This document shows, in pieces, positions 28,244 to 37,410 of a DNA stretch of 64,000 bases (positions within the stretch are counted from its first letter, which is position 1; the number at the start of each line of letters is the position of its first letter). The notes under the pieces were generated by a model, which was not told the DNA's origin, ran no database searches, and was given only the letters and a program-made list of their open reading frames with translations. A program made the position numbers and the translations under genes. The stretch comes from Pseudomonas syringae (lineage in GTDB: Bacteria; Pseudomonadota; Gammaproteobacteria; Pseudomonadales; Pseudomonadaceae). The stretch is taken from positions 1 through 64,000 of the forward strand of contig NZ_WKEQ01000016.1 in NCBI RefSeq assembly GCF_021605415.1. Reading direction: 5' to 3'.

Positions 28244-28333
28244 TGTAGGAGCGAGCTTGCTCGCGAAGGCGCCGTCACAGGCGACACCGATGTCGGCTGA
28301 ACCACTGCCTTCGCGAGCAGGCTCGCTCCCACA
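28244..28333. repeat. REP-like palindrome (GAGCGAGCTTGCTCGCGAAGG type)
   Basis: The left arm 28244-28269 and right arm 28308-28333 are near-perfect inverted copies; each arm also has its own small hairpin (GCGAGC/GCTCGC). The 38-base spacer carries the usual GTCACAGGCGACACCGATGTCG type of sequence. This is the most common interspersed element of fluorescens-group genomes. It may stabilise the ridA mRNA end. Confidence 0.92.
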
Positions 28334-28435
28334 AGGGCTGTGGTTTCAGAGCCACCCGGCAGGGCACGGGTGCCGGGCGCGCGTTTCGCGGCTACAATGC
28401 GCGCCTCGACCGTGACAGCCTGACTAAAAAAATAT

Positions 28436-30424
28436 ATGTCCTTGCCCAAGCATCACCTGGAATTGCTCAGCCCCGCCCGTGACGTGGCGATTGCCCGCGA
28501 GGCGATCCTGCACGGCGCTGACGCCATCTACATCGGCGGCCCAAGCTTCGGCGCGCGCCATAACGCCTGCAACGAAGTGGCCGACATCGCCGAACTGGTG
28601 GAATTTGCCCGTCGTTACCACGCCCGCGTATTCACCACGATCAACACCATCCTGCACGACAACGAACTGGAGCCGGCGCGCAAGCTGATCCATCAGTTGT
28701 ACGACGCCGGTGTCGATGCGCTGATCGTCCAGGATCTGGGTGTGATGGAACTGGACATCCCGCCGATCGAGCTGCACGCCAGCACCCAGACCGACATCCG
28801 CACGCTTGAGCGGGCGAAATTCCTCGATCAGGCCGGCTTCTCGCAACTGGTACTGGCGCGTGAGCTGAACCTGCAAGAAATCCGCGCCATCGCCGATGAA
28901 ACCGACGCGGCGGTCGAGTTCTTCATTCACGGTGCGCTGTGTGTGGCGTTCTCTGGGCAGTGCAACATTTCCCATGCGCACACCGGCCGCAGCGCCAACC
29001 GGGGCGATTGCTCCCAGGCCTGCCGTTTGCCGTACACGCTCAAAGATGAAAAGGGTGGCGTGATCGCCTACGAAAAACACCTGTTGTCGATGAAGGACAA
29101 CAACCAGAGCGCCAACATCCGCGCGCTGGTCGAGGCGGGCGTGCGTTCGTTCAAGATCGAAGGGCGTTACAAGGATATGGGCTATGTGAAAAACATCACC
29201 GCCTATTACCGCCAGCGCCTCGATGCCGTGCTCGAAGATCGTCCGGATCTGGCCCGCGCTTCCAGCGGCCGCACCGCGCATTTCTTCCTGCCCGACCCGG
29301 AAAAGACCTTCCACCGTGGCAGCACCGATTACTTTGTCAGTGACCGCAAGATCGACATCGGCGCCTTCGATTCGCCGACGTTCACCGGCCTTGCTGTCGG
29401 CGTGGTGGAGAAAGTCGGCAAGCGCGACATGCAGGTCGTGACTCACGATCCGCTGTCCAACGGTGACGGCCTCAACGTGCTGATCAAGCGCGAAGTGGTG
29501 GGTTTCCGCGCCAACATCGCCGAACCGAAAGGCGAGTTCGAAGAGGATGGCGAGAAGCGTTACCGCTACCGCGTCGAGCCGAACGAAATGCCGGAAGCCA
29601 TGTACAAGGTACGGCCGAACCATCCGCTGAATCGCAACCTCGATCACAACTGGCAGCAAGCCTTGCAGAAAACGTCCGCCGAGCGCCGTGTCGGCGTGAG
29701 TTGGATGGCACGTCTGCGTGAAGAGCGTCTTGAACTGACGGTCACCAGCGAAGAGGGCATCAGCGCCAGCGTTATGCTGGACGGCCCGTTCGGCGTGGCG
29801 AACAAGCCGGAGCAGGCGCTGGAGCAATTGCAGGATTTGCTGGGGCAGTTGGGCACCACGCAATACCACGCGACCAACGTCAAACTGGATGCGCCGCAAG
29901 CGTTCTTCATTCCGAATTCGCAGCTCAAGGCCTTGCGCCGTGAAGTGATCGAAGCGTTGACCGCCGCACGCATCGCCGCCCACCCGCGCGGTCGCCGCAA
30001 AGCCGAAACCACGCCGCCGCCGGTGTATCCGGATTCGCACCTGTCGTTTTTGGCCAACGTCTACAACGAGAAGGCCCGGGCGTTCTACCACCGCCACGGC
30101 GTGAAGCTGATTGACGCAGCGTATGAGGCGCACGAGGAAACGGGCGAAGTGCCGGTGATGATCACCAAACACTGCCTGCGTTTCTCCTTCAACCTGTGCC
30201 CGAAACAGGCCAAGGGCGTCACCGGCGTGCGCACCAAAGTCGCGCCGATGCAACTGATCCACGGTGATGAAGTGCTGACCCTGAAGTTCGATTGCAAACC
30301 GTGCGAAATGCACGTGATCGGCAAAATGAAGGGCCACATCCTCAACCTGCCGCAACCGGGCAGCGTGGTCGGCCACATCAGCCCGGAAGACCTGATGAAA
30401 ACCATCCCCCGCGCCCCGCACTGA
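28436..30424 (+). CDS. rlhA: Peptidase U32 family protein, RlhA-type 23S rRNA C2501 hydroxylase
   Basis: The 662-residue protein begins with the U32 domain (LSPARDVAIAREAI, IHGALCVAFSGQCN with the U32 cysteines, and CSQACR). It continues with the longer RlhA/YdcP-type C-terminal part that ends in a second cysteine set (FNLCPKQ, CKPCEM). In E. coli this protein makes 5-hydroxycytidine 2501 in 23S rRNA using a prephenate-linked pathway; function is taken from that homology. The ATG at 28436 has no strong ribosome site. A TACAAT hexamer at 28393 may be its promoter -10. Confidence 0.85.
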   Translation: MSLPKHHLELLSPARDVAIAREAILHGADAIYIGGPSFGARHNACNEVADIAELVEFARRYHARVFTTINTILHDNELEPARKLIHQLYDAGVDALIVQDLGVMELDIPPIELHASTQTDIRTLERAKFLDQAGFSQLVLARELNLQEIRAIADETDAAVEFFIHGALCVAFSGQCNISHAHTGRSANRGDCSQACRLPYTLKDEKGGVIAYEKHLLSMKDNNQSANIRALVEAGVRSFKIEGRYKDMGYVKNITAYYRQRLDAVLEDRPDLARASSGRTAHFFLPDPEKTFHRGSTDYFVSDRKIDIGAFDSPTFTGLAVGVVEKVGKRDMQVVTHDPLSNGDGLNVLIKREVVGFRANIAEPKGEFEEDGEKRYRYRVEPNEMPEAMYKVRPNHPLNRNLDHNWQQALQKTSAERRVGVSWMARLREERLELTVTSEEGISASVMLDGPFGVANKPEQALEQLQDLLGQLGTTQYHATNVKLDAPQAFFIPNSQLKALRREVIEALTAARIAAHPRGRRKAETTPPPVYPDSHLSFLANVYNEKARAFYHRHGVKLIDAAYEAHEETGEVPVMITKHCLRFSFNLCPKQAKGVTGVRTKVAPMQLIHGDEVLTLKFDCKPCEMHVIGKMKGHILNLPQPGSVVGHISPEDLMKTIPRAPH

Positions 30425-30432
30425 CACACCTC

Positions 30433-30469
30433 CATCATCGTTCCCACGTTCCGCATGGGAACGATGATG
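30433..30469. repeat. Intergenic hairpin with 14-bp perfect arms
   Basis: CATCATCGTTCCCA (30433-30446) pairs exactly with TGGGAACGATGATG (30456-30469). The core CGTTCCCACGTTCCGC is the same repeat type as at 992-1060. It lies ten bases past the rlhA stop and could serve as its transcript end, though there is no T run. Confidence 0.85.
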
Positions 30470-30584
30470 TCGCGAAGTCCGGTGGGTTCGGGCGACCATT
30501 GATCGGTCATCGATCATGAAAACTGAACCGCCGCTCACCTCGCATTGCCCCTATTGAAAGGCTGACACTTTCGGGAGGTGGGTA

Positions 30585-30806
30585 ATGGAGACTCAATATT
30601 TCTGGATCGCGGCAGCGGTGGTTGTGTTGCTGCTGGATCTATGGGCGCTCAACAGTGTCTGGCGCAGTGATCGCTCGTCGGGCGCCAAAGGCATGTGGAC
30701 GGTGATTCTGCTGGTGTTTCCGTTGCTCGGTCTGGCGATCTGGGGGTTTGCCGGCCCCCGCGGCGTGGTCAAAGGGCCGTCGTCAGCGGAGCACAGCAAG
30801 GGTTAA
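30585..30806 (+). CDS. PLDc_N-domain small membrane protein
   Basis: The 73-residue protein has two helices (about 5-25 and 38-58) with the pattern WTVILLVFPLLGLAIWGF seen in the PLDc_N (cardiolipin-synthase N-terminal) domain, without a catalytic phospholipase part. GGGAGGTGG lies before the ATG. Its stop TAA overlaps the stop of the convergent permease gene within the palindrome TTAA at 30803-30806. Function unknown. Confidence 0.78.
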   Translation: METQYFWIAAAVVVLLLDLWALNSVWRSDRSSGAKGMWTVILLVFPLLGLAIWGFAGPRGVVKGPSSAEHSKG

Positions 30807-31570
30807 GCCTTGATCCAGCGTTGCCGACTCCACGCGCTCAATGAATCCACGGCCAGCACCAACAGCAACATCGCCATGATCACGGTGCTGGCCTGCGCTT
30901 CCTGAAACAGGCTGAGGCTGACATACAGCATTTGCCCCAGCCCGCCCGCGCCGACAAAACCCAGGACGCTCGCCATGCGAATGTTGTTCTCCCAGCGATA
31001 CAGGCAATACGCAAGCAGTTGCGGCGCCAGATTGGGCAAGGTGCCGTAGCAGAACGCCACAACCGGATTGCCACCTTGCAACCGGATCGCCTCGGCCGGT
31101 TCAGGCGGTGTGTTTTCCAACGCCTCAGCGAACAGACGACCCAACACGCCTGTGGTGTGCAGCGCCAACGCGAGCGTGCCGGCGTTGGGCCCAAGCCCGG
31201 CGGCAAACACCATCAGCGCCGCCCAGACCAGTTCCGGGATCGCGCGCAATCCATTGAGCAATAATCGCGATGCACTCTGCAGCGGCCAACCGAAGCGCCC
31301 GGCGGCCGGCAAGGCCAGCACAATCCCGAACACCGCCGCGAGTAATGTGCCTAGCGCTGACATCGCCAGGGTTTCCAGGGAACCGTGAACGATCGCCTGC
31401 AAATGCCCCGCGCTCAGATCCGGACTGAGAAAACGCTCAACATAAGCACCCATCTGCTTCAGGCTGCTGGCGCTGCCCAGCTCCGCGAAATCCAGCCCCA
31501 GGTAGATGAACGAAGCAACCACTGCCGCTGCGATACCGCTGAGCAAAAGCAAGTTGATCAGGCGATTCAT
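30803..31570 (-). CDS. PhnE-type ABC transporter permease (second copy)
   Basis: The 255-residue inner-membrane permease has five or six helices and the coupling segment EAIRLQGGNPVVAFCYGTLPN, typical of PhnE. It is the last gene of a binding protein-ATPase-permease-permease operon; its start overlaps the stop of the first permease by four bases. The two permeases probably form a heterodimer. Substrate as for the binding protein below. Confidence 0.87.
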   Translation of the reverse strand: MNRLINLLLLSGIAAAVVASFIYLGLDFAELGSASSLKQMGAYVERFLSPDLSAGHLQAIVHGSLETLAMSALGTLLAAVFGIVLALPAAGRFGWPLQSASRLLLNGLRAIPELVWAALMVFAAGLGPNAGTLALALHTTGVLGRLFAEALENTPPEPAEAIRLQGGNPVVAFCYGTLPNLAPQLLAYCLYRWENNIRMASVLGFVGAGGLGQMLYVSLSLFQEAQASTVIMAMLLLVLAVDSLSAWSRQRWIKA

Positions 31571-32394
31571 GCCAGCCTCCAGCGCAGCAAGCGGCTGAAC
31601 TGATCGGCGCCAAGCACGAGCACCAGAAAGGTCAGCAACATGCTCGCGACTTCACCACCGGCAAACATGCGCAGTGACAAATCAATTTGCTGACCGAGCC
31701 CGCCGGCACCGACAAAACCCATCACCACCGAGGCACGAATCGCACATTCCCAGCGATACACCGTGTACGAGAGCAATTCTCCTGCGACATTGGGCAGCGT
31801 GCCGTAAAAAAATGCCGCCAATCGACTGCTGCCGGCCTGCAGCAAGGCATGGGTCGGGCGTTGATCGGTGGACTCGAAAATCTCCGCATACACCTTGCCG
31901 AGCATCCCGGCGTAGGTGATGGCAATCGCCAAAACACCCGCCGCCGGGCCGAGACCCACGGCGCGCACGAACAACAATGCCCAGACGATCTCCGGCACGC
32001 TGCGCAGAAAAATCAGCGCACCGCGCACCGGCCAGCGCAACCAGCGACCCCACGGGCCGGGGCGTCCCCCACGCGAAGCTGCCGAAAGCGACAAGGCGCG
32101 ACTGGCCAGCAAACTCGCGGGAATCGCCAACAACAGCGCCAACGCCATGCCCGCCGTGGCAATGGCCAGGGTCTGTAACGTGGCTTTGAGCAGTAAATCG
32201 AGGAAGGCCGGGTCATGCGCCGGCGGCCAGAAACCCGAGACGAAGCGACCGATTTCACTTTGGCTGTCTGCGCGCAACAACACGCCCATATCCAGTTCAC
32301 TGAGCTGGATGCCGGGCCAAAGCAGGGCAATCGCCAACAAGGTGATCAACAGGCGCGGCCAGGCGGCGGGATCCCGCGAGTCAGCCTTCAGCAT
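31567..32394 (-). CDS. PhnE-type ABC transporter permease (first copy)
   Basis: The 275-residue protein has about six helices and the PhnE coupling motif HALLQAGSSRLAAFFYGTLPN. It is similar in layout to the following gene and probably arose by duplication. Its start lies seven bases inside the ATPase gene. Confidence 0.87.
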   Translation of the reverse strand: MLKADSRDPAAWPRLLITLLAIALLWPGIQLSELDMGVLLRADSQSEIGRFVSGFWPPAHDPAFLDLLLKATLQTLAIATAGMALALLLAIPASLLASRALSLSAASRGGRPGPWGRWLRWPVRGALIFLRSVPEIVWALLFVRAVGLGPAAGVLAIAITYAGMLGKVYAEIFESTDQRPTHALLQAGSSRLAAFFYGTLPNVAGELLSYTVYRWECAIRASVVMGFVGAGGLGQQIDLSLRMFAGGEVASMLLTFLVLVLGADQFSRLLRWRLA

Positions 32395-33185
32395 CGTGGG
32401 ATCTGCACGCTCAGCGGGGTGACAGCCACCGTCGGCACCTGCAATTGCTCATTGGCGTAGAGCGCGTCGAGCATGTCACGGCTGACCTGGTCGGACGCGC
32501 AGTCGAACAGAATGCACCCCTCCCGCAGGCCGATGATGCGCGGGAAATGCGACAGGGCCAGTTCCACCGCATGCAGACTGGCGATCAATGTCACGTTGTG
32601 TTCGCGGGCGTGACGCGACAGCACCGACAGCGTGTGCCCCGCCAGCACCGGATCCATCGCCGACACCGGTTCATCCGCCAACAATATTTGCGGTGCCTGG
32701 TACAGCACGCGCGCGATGCCGACCCGCTGCAATTGCCCGCCGGACAATTGCTGGCATTGCGCGAACAATTTATCGCCCAGATCAAGCTGCGCCAACGCAG
32801 CGCGAGCGCCCGGCACGTCCAGTGGATGCAGCAGGTTAAGCAGACTTTTGCCCAGGCTCCATTGCCCAAGCTTGCCGGCCAGCACCGCCGTCACCACCCG
32901 TTGCCGAGGCGGCAGCGGTGGCGCCTGATGCACCAGGCCAATGCGCGAGCGCAAACGCTGGCGTTGTCGTGGAGACAGCCGCCAGGCGCACTCGCCGAGC
33001 ACTTCCATTTCACCGCTGCTCGGTTTCACGGCGGTGGCCAGCAGGTTCAGCAAGCTCGATTTGCCGGCGCCGGACGGGCCAATGATCGCCACCTGTTCGC
33101 CGGCGCCAACGTGCAGATCAACGCCGCGCAGCGCATCGACGCCATTGGCGTGGCGCAGGCTGCCCTGGGTGAGGCGTAACGTCAT
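32388..33185 (-). CDS. PhnC-type ABC transporter ATPase
   Basis: The 265-residue ATPase has a Walker A GPSGAGKSS, the signature LSGGQLQRVGIAR, a Walker B ILLADEP, and a switch histidine in LIASLHAVELA. It groups with PhnC-like ATPases of phosphonate-type importers. It overlaps the binding-protein gene by four bases. Confidence 0.88.
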   Translation of the reverse strand: MTLRLTQGSLRHANGVDALRGVDLHVGAGEQVAIIGPSGAGKSSLLNLLATAVKPSSGEMEVLGECAWRLSPRQRQRLRSRIGLVHQAPPLPPRQRVVTAVLAGKLGQWSLGKSLLNLLHPLDVPGARAALAQLDLGDKLFAQCQQLSGGQLQRVGIARVLYQAPQILLADEPVSAMDPVLAGHTLSVLSRHAREHNVTLIASLHAVELALSHFPRIIGLREGCILFDCASDQVSRDMLDALYANEQLQVPTVAVTPLSVQIPRC

Positions 33186-34042
33186 TTGAGCAGATCGGCA
33201 GCGCGGGCGGCTTCCTCGATGCCTACGTAGTTCTCAGGCTTGGTGTCGATGAAACGGCTGGCGGCTTGCAGGTCGAGAATCTTTTTCTGCTCCGGGTTGG
33301 CCGGGTCAAGATCAAGGAAGGCTTTCTTGATTTTTGCCGTGAGCGCCGGGTCAAGCGTGCCGCGCACGGTCCAGTTGTAATCGAAGTAGGCCGGGGTGGT
33401 GGCGAAGACTTTGACTTTGTGGGTGTCGACCTTGCCGGCGTCCACCAGCTTCTGCCAGACGCTGGCATTCAATACGCCCGCATCGACCTTGCCGGCCTGC
33501 ACCCAGGCAACGGTGGCGTCGTGGGCGCCGGAATAGCCGACGCGGCTGAAGTAGCTTTCCGGTTTGATGCCATCCTTGAGCATGAAATAACGCGGCATCA
33601 GGCTGCCCGAGGTGGACGACACGGAGCCGAAGGCGAAGGTCTTGCCTTTCAGGTCGGCAAGGCTTTTCACGTTGGGGTCGGCGGTGATGAATTTGCTGGT
33701 GAACTGCGCATCCTGTTCACGCTGCACCAACGGAATGACCTTGTGCTCCGGCGGCGACTTCAATCGCGCCTGAACGAAGGTGAAACCGCCCAGCCAGGCC
33801 ATGTCGAGTCGGTCGGTGGCGAGCGCTTCAACCACGGCCGGGTAGTCGGCCACCGGGACAAACTGCACCTTCATGCCCAATTGCTGTTCCAGATACGCGC
33901 CCAGCGGTTCGAACTTGCGCAGCAGCTCGGTCGGGGCTTCATCGGGAATCGCGCTGACCCTTAATACATCGGCGGCTTGCGCCATCACGGCGGAAAAGGA
34001 CAGGGCGAGGCCCGCAGTCAGTGCCAGGGTACGTTTGAGCAT
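33182..34042 (-). CDS. PhnD-family periplasmic binding protein (putative oxyanion/selenate-type importer)
   Basis: The ATG at 34042 (CGGAGA seven bases before) gives 286 residues with a clear signal peptide ending AQAA. The mature start DVLRVSAIPDEAPTELLRKFEPL and MAWLGGFTFVQ are the PhnD/phosphite/phosphonate family pattern. I recall this subtype annotated in pseudomonads as putative selenate transporter, but the evidence is indirect and phosphonate or phosphite remain possible. No phn lyase, ptxD or selenium genes are nearby. It leads the four-gene operon. Confidence 0.8.
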   Translation of the reverse strand: MLKRTLALTAGLALSFSAVMAQAADVLRVSAIPDEAPTELLRKFEPLGAYLEQQLGMKVQFVPVADYPAVVEALATDRLDMAWLGGFTFVQARLKSPPEHKVIPLVQREQDAQFTSKFITADPNVKSLADLKGKTFAFGSVSSTSGSLMPRYFMLKDGIKPESYFSRVGYSGAHDATVAWVQAGKVDAGVLNASVWQKLVDAGKVDTHKVKVFATTPAYFDYNWTVRGTLDPALTAKIKKAFLDLDPANPEQKKILDLQAASRFIDTKPENYVGIEEAARAADLLK

Positions 34043-34216
34043 GGAAATCTCCGTTTCATGAGCGTCGCATTCGAAGCGCTGCCGACAAGTGGACTCAATG
34101 CCGGCCCGCCTGGTCAAGGGTAGACGAATCGCGCGAGTTTATACGCGTTCCCAAGGCACACCGCAAACCCAGTATGAATGGCGGCATTTGGCAGCAGACA
34201 GAACGCCCGTCAAGCC

Positions 34217-35272
34217 TCACAAGTGATCGGCATCAATCACGGCTTTGGCAAATGCTTTCGGGTCTTCCTGCGGCAGGTTGTGGCCGAGACCACCCTTGAT
34301 CAGACGGAACTCATATTTGCCGGTGAAACGCTTCGCATAGTCCTCGGGTTTAGGATGCGGGGCGCCATTCGCATCGCCTTCCAGGGTGATGGTCGGCACG
34401 CTGATGGACGGCGCCTTGGCGAGTTTCTGCTCCAGCGCTTCGTATTGGCTTTCGCCCTGCACCAGGCCCAAACGCCAGCGGTAGTTGAACACGGTGATGT
34501 CGACGTGATCAGGGTTGGCCAAGGCTTTGGCGCTGCGGTCGTAAGTGGCGTCGTCGAACTTCCATTGAGGCGAGGCGAGTTGCCAGATCAGCTTGGCGAA
34601 GTCGTGGGTGTTCTTTTCATAACCGGCGCGGCCGCGATCCGTTGCGAAATAGAACTGATACCACCATTGCAATTCAGCCTGGGGCGGCAGCGGTTGCTGG
34701 CCGGCGGCCTGATTGCCAATCAGATAGCCGCTGACCGACACCAGCGCCTTGACCCGCTCCGGCCATAACGCCGAAACGATGTCCGCCGAACGCGCGCCCC
34801 AGTCATAACCGCCGAGTACGGCTCGCTTGATGTTCAGGGCATTCATGAAGTCGATGACATCGCTGGCCAGCGCGGCGGGTTGGCCGTTGCGCAAGGTCTT
34901 GGCCGACAGAAACTGCGTGTCGCCATAACCGCGAGCGTAGGGCATCAACACCCGATAACCCTTGGCGGCCAACAGTGGTGCCACTTCGTCGTAGCTGTGA
35001 ATGTCGTAGGGCCAGCCGTGCAGGAGAATCACCACCGGGCCGTCGGCCGGGCCGGTCTCAGCGTAGGCGACGTTGAGCAGGCCGGCGTTGACGTGTTTGA
35101 GCGGGCCGAAGGGGGTGTCGGCGGATGCGCTGGCGGTTGCGGGAGTCGCATCGACGGATTGCGCATTGGCGACGCCCAGCGCGCCGAATTGCATCAACGC
35201 GACTGCAAGCGTCGACAAACCGAACAGGCGAAGGTTTTTAGCGGTGGTTTTGCGCTGCTGTGCCGTTTTCAT
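34217..35272 (-). CDS. Exported alpha/beta hydrolase, epoxide hydrolase/dehalogenase-like
   Basis: The ATG at 35272 with AGGAG nine bases upstream gives 351 residues with a signal peptide cut near VANAQ. The fold has HGWPYD as the oxyanion loop and the nucleophile elbow GGYDWGARS with aspartate in place of serine, as in epoxide hydrolases and haloalkane dehalogenases. The histidine is in GLGHNLPQ. It should act on epoxides or haloalkanes in the periplasm; the substrate is unknown. A LysR-regulator remnant lies divergent, 220 bases upstream. Confidence 0.83.
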   Translation of the reverse strand: MKTAQQRKTTAKNLRLFGLSTLAVALMQFGALGVANAQSVDATPATASASADTPFGPLKHVNAGLLNVAYAETGPADGPVVILLHGWPYDIHSYDEVAPLLAAKGYRVLMPYARGYGDTQFLSAKTLRNGQPAALASDVIDFMNALNIKRAVLGGYDWGARSADIVSALWPERVKALVSVSGYLIGNQAAGQQPLPPQAELQWWYQFYFATDRGRAGYEKNTHDFAKLIWQLASPQWKFDDATYDRSAKALANPDHVDITVFNYRWRLGLVQGESQYEALEQKLAKAPSISVPTITLEGDANGAPHPKPEDYAKRFTGKYEFRLIKGGLGHNLPQEDPKAFAKAVIDADHL

Positions 35273-35496
35273 TATTAGGTTCTCCTGGCAAACGTTGGGT
35301 GTGGGATCTGGCAGACCCCGTTGAAACCGTCGTTGCAGTTGAACCCGGCGGCGTATCCGGGCGATGTCAAAAAAACGCACCGGTTAAAGCGGATGTATCG
35401 AGGGACGGCTGGTATACACAGCGATACAAATCCATTCCTCAGAACGAAACAAATCCTGTGGGCATTAGCCGGCTGGCGGTGTACCAGCCGAAGCGA

Positions 35497-35736
35497 ATGT
35501 TGACCGTGCCGGCTGCGGTTGACGGGCAGGGCGTGTGCATCGGTCGTTCGACCTATGTCAACGACGACTTGCGCGCCGGGCGGTTGGTAGCGCCGTTTGG
35601 CCTGAAACTGAAATCGGACATGGGGTTTTATCTCGTCACGCCGCTGGCAACCGCCGACTCCAGCAAAATAACGGCCTTCAGAAATTGGTTGATCGCCTCG
35701 GCGCGCAAACCGCTCACCGAGCCAGCCTTTGTATAA
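35497..35736 (+). pseudogene. C-terminal remnant of a LysR-type regulator (GcvA-like)
   Basis: The frame 35497-35736 encodes about 79 residues with the end of a LysR effector domain: AAVDGQGVCIGRS, then DLRAGRLVAPFG, then FYLVTP, then KITAFRNWLIASA. This order is the conserved last third of GcvA-type regulators. The DNA-binding half is missing, and upstream sequence has no matching frame or ribosome site. It is best read as the remains of a regulator that was once divergent from the hydrolase gene. Confidence 0.7.
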
Positions 35737-35859
35737 GCGTGTATCCATCCCCTCGACAGACACACGCTGGTAACAAACCCGCGCCGCGCGACACATCTTC
35801 AATACACGCGACTTGCACAGTAGAGCCCGTCAAACCCCTACTGTTGAGAGGACGTCACC

Positions 35860-36270
35860 ATGCCCCGCCATCTGTTTCTCGCCACCGCCGCCGTACTTGT
35901 TTCCATCACCGGTTTCGCCCATGCGGCGGACGCGCCGAAGCCTTGGCAACAAGGCCTGAGCCGAACCGATCTGGTGCGGCAGGATCTCGGCGCGGCTGAC
36001 CGCGAAGTGATTCAGGCCCGAGTCGATTTCGAGCCCGGCGTGGCGGCGCCGCGACATGCACATCCGGGTGTGGAGGTGGCCTACGTTATCAGCGGCACCT
36101 TTGAATATCAGCTTGAAGGTCGTGCGCCGGTCACCCTCAAGACCGGGGATTCGCTGTTGATTCCAGAAGGCGTGGCGCATATCGCCAAAAACATCGGCCA
36201 GGAAAAGGGCTCGGAACTGGCGACCTATATCGTCAAGAAGGGTGAGCCGGTGTTGATCCTGAAGCCTTGA
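35860..36270 (+). CDS. Exported cupin-domain protein
   Basis: The 136-residue protein has a signal peptide (cut after FAHA) and one cupin domain with metal-ligand motifs RHAHPGVEVAYV and, later, GVAHIAKN, so a metal-bound beta-barrel is likely. Exported single cupins of this type are common in pseudomonads with unknown function. GAGAGGACGTCACC precedes the ATG. A terminator follows 20 bases after the stop. Confidence 0.85.
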   Translation: MPRHLFLATAAVLVSITGFAHAADAPKPWQQGLSRTDLVRQDLGAADREVIQARVDFEPGVAAPRHAHPGVEVAYVISGTFEYQLEGRAPVTLKTGDSLLIPEGVAHIAKNIGQEKGSELATYIVKKGEPVLILKP

Positions 36271-36289
36271 CGTTACGCGTCCCAACGCA

Positions 36290-36318
36290 AAGGCCTGCCG
36301 CCATGGCAGGCCATTTTG
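36290..36318. terminator. Terminator between convergent cupin and AraC genes
   Basis: GGCCTGCC (36292-36299) pairs with GGCAGGCC (36305-36312), followed by ATTTTGTG on the plus strand and, on the minus strand, by TTTGCG. It can serve the cupin transcript and perhaps both. Confidence 0.75.
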
Positions 36319-36324
36319 TGTCTG

Positions 36325-37410
36325 TCACATCGACGACGGCGATTGCGGCGTATCCGGATCAAGCTGCCGGCGGCGGAACTGGCCCGGCGGCTGGCCGTGA
36401 ATCTGCCGGAAGCGTCGTGAAAAGTAAGCCTCGTCAGCGAAGCCACACAACCGCGCCACTTCGCCCACCGGCCGCGTGCCGTTGAGCAGGTAATTGCGCG
36501 CCGCATGCATCCGCCGTTCAAGCACCAGTTCGGTGAAGGTTTTGCCCAGTTCCTTGCGCAGCCAGTGCGTAAGGTAGGTCGGCGACAGGTAGGTCGCGGC
36601 CGCAACCTTGATCAGGCTGAGGTCGGGATCGGCAATGTTCTTGCGCAAGTATTCGGACATCCTGCCCAGCGCATCGCGCCGACTGACTTCGGCGGCGTTT
36701 TCTTCGGCGAGGCGCTTGAGTGGTTCGGCGTACAAGGCGCAGACGCTGCCGATCAACTGCAACAACAAACCCTTGAGCATCTCCCGGGTGCCGAACTGGC
36801 GGTTCTCGTCGAGTGCGCGCATTTGCTCGATCAGTGCGCAGACGCGGGCGAAATCTTCATCGCACAAAATAAAATCCAGGTGCTCCTGGAAGCGGAAGGG
36901 CGACAGCTCGGGGGCCAGCAGGATCGAGACTTCTTCCAGATCCATCGGGTCGCATTGCAAATGCGGGAGCAGGAACAGCTGGGAGAAATTGATCACGATG
37001 AAGTTGCTGTCGTCCGGATGCGGAATCACGTGCATGCGATGGGGCAGGATGAACGCCAAGGTATTGCGCGGGAAGGGTCGCACGGCATTGCCGATGTGCT
37101 GCTGGGTGTCGCCGCCGAGGTTGATCTGGATCTGGAAGTATTCGTGGCGGTGCGGACTGGTTTCGGCCCGGCGACCCTTTTTGTCGCGGATGTAAAAGTC
37201 CGTCAGTTCGCTACGTTGCTGCATGACATAGGTCGGTACTCGGCTCGGTGTCAACATCGACGCAAAATCCTCGCTCGGGGGCTTGGGCGGGTCGCCTGGC
37301 AGATGGCGACGTGGATGATTCTGTACATCGAAGCTGCTGTATTTCAAGGTGTTATACGATGACTGGGCTCCAGGATCATACCCGGCGATTTGGACAAAGC
37401 AGTTAGCCAT
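36325..37410 (-). CDS. AraC-family transcriptional regulator (catabolic operon)
   Basis: The 361-residue protein has a cupin-like sensing N-terminus (SPHRHEYFQIQINLGG) and an AraC HTH pair at the end (DLSLIKVAAATYLSPTYLTHWLRK and the AYFSRRFRQIHG motif). The start could be 37410 or the ATG at 37257 (MLTPSRVP), which has GAGGA before it; the shorter form (310 residues) is closer to the usual size. It is divergent from the MFS operon at 37832 and is its probable regulator, responding to the pathway substrate. Confidence 0.85.
   Translation of the reverse strand: MANCFVQIAGYDPGAQSSYNTLKYSSFDVQNHPRRHLPGDPPKPPSEDFASMLTPSRVPTYVMQQRSELTDFYIRDKKGRRAETSPHRHEYFQIQINLGGDTQQHIGNAVRPFPRNTLAFILPHRMHVIPHPDDSNFIVINFSQLFLLPHLQCDPMDLEEVSILLAPELSPFRFQEHLDFILCDEDFARVCALIEQMRALDENRQFGTREMLKGLLLQLIGSVCALYAEPLKRLAEENAAEVSRRDALGRMSEYLRKNIADPDLSLIKVAAATYLSPTYLTHWLRKELGKTFTELVLERRMHAARNYLLNGTRPVGEVARLCGFADEAYFSRRFRQIHGQPPGQFRRRQLDPDTPQSPSSM

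Noticed and set aside
28424..30538. Minus-strand frame of 704 codons opposite rlhA
   Set aside because: The rlhA frame holds U32 motifs and cysteine sets; the antisense frame has none.
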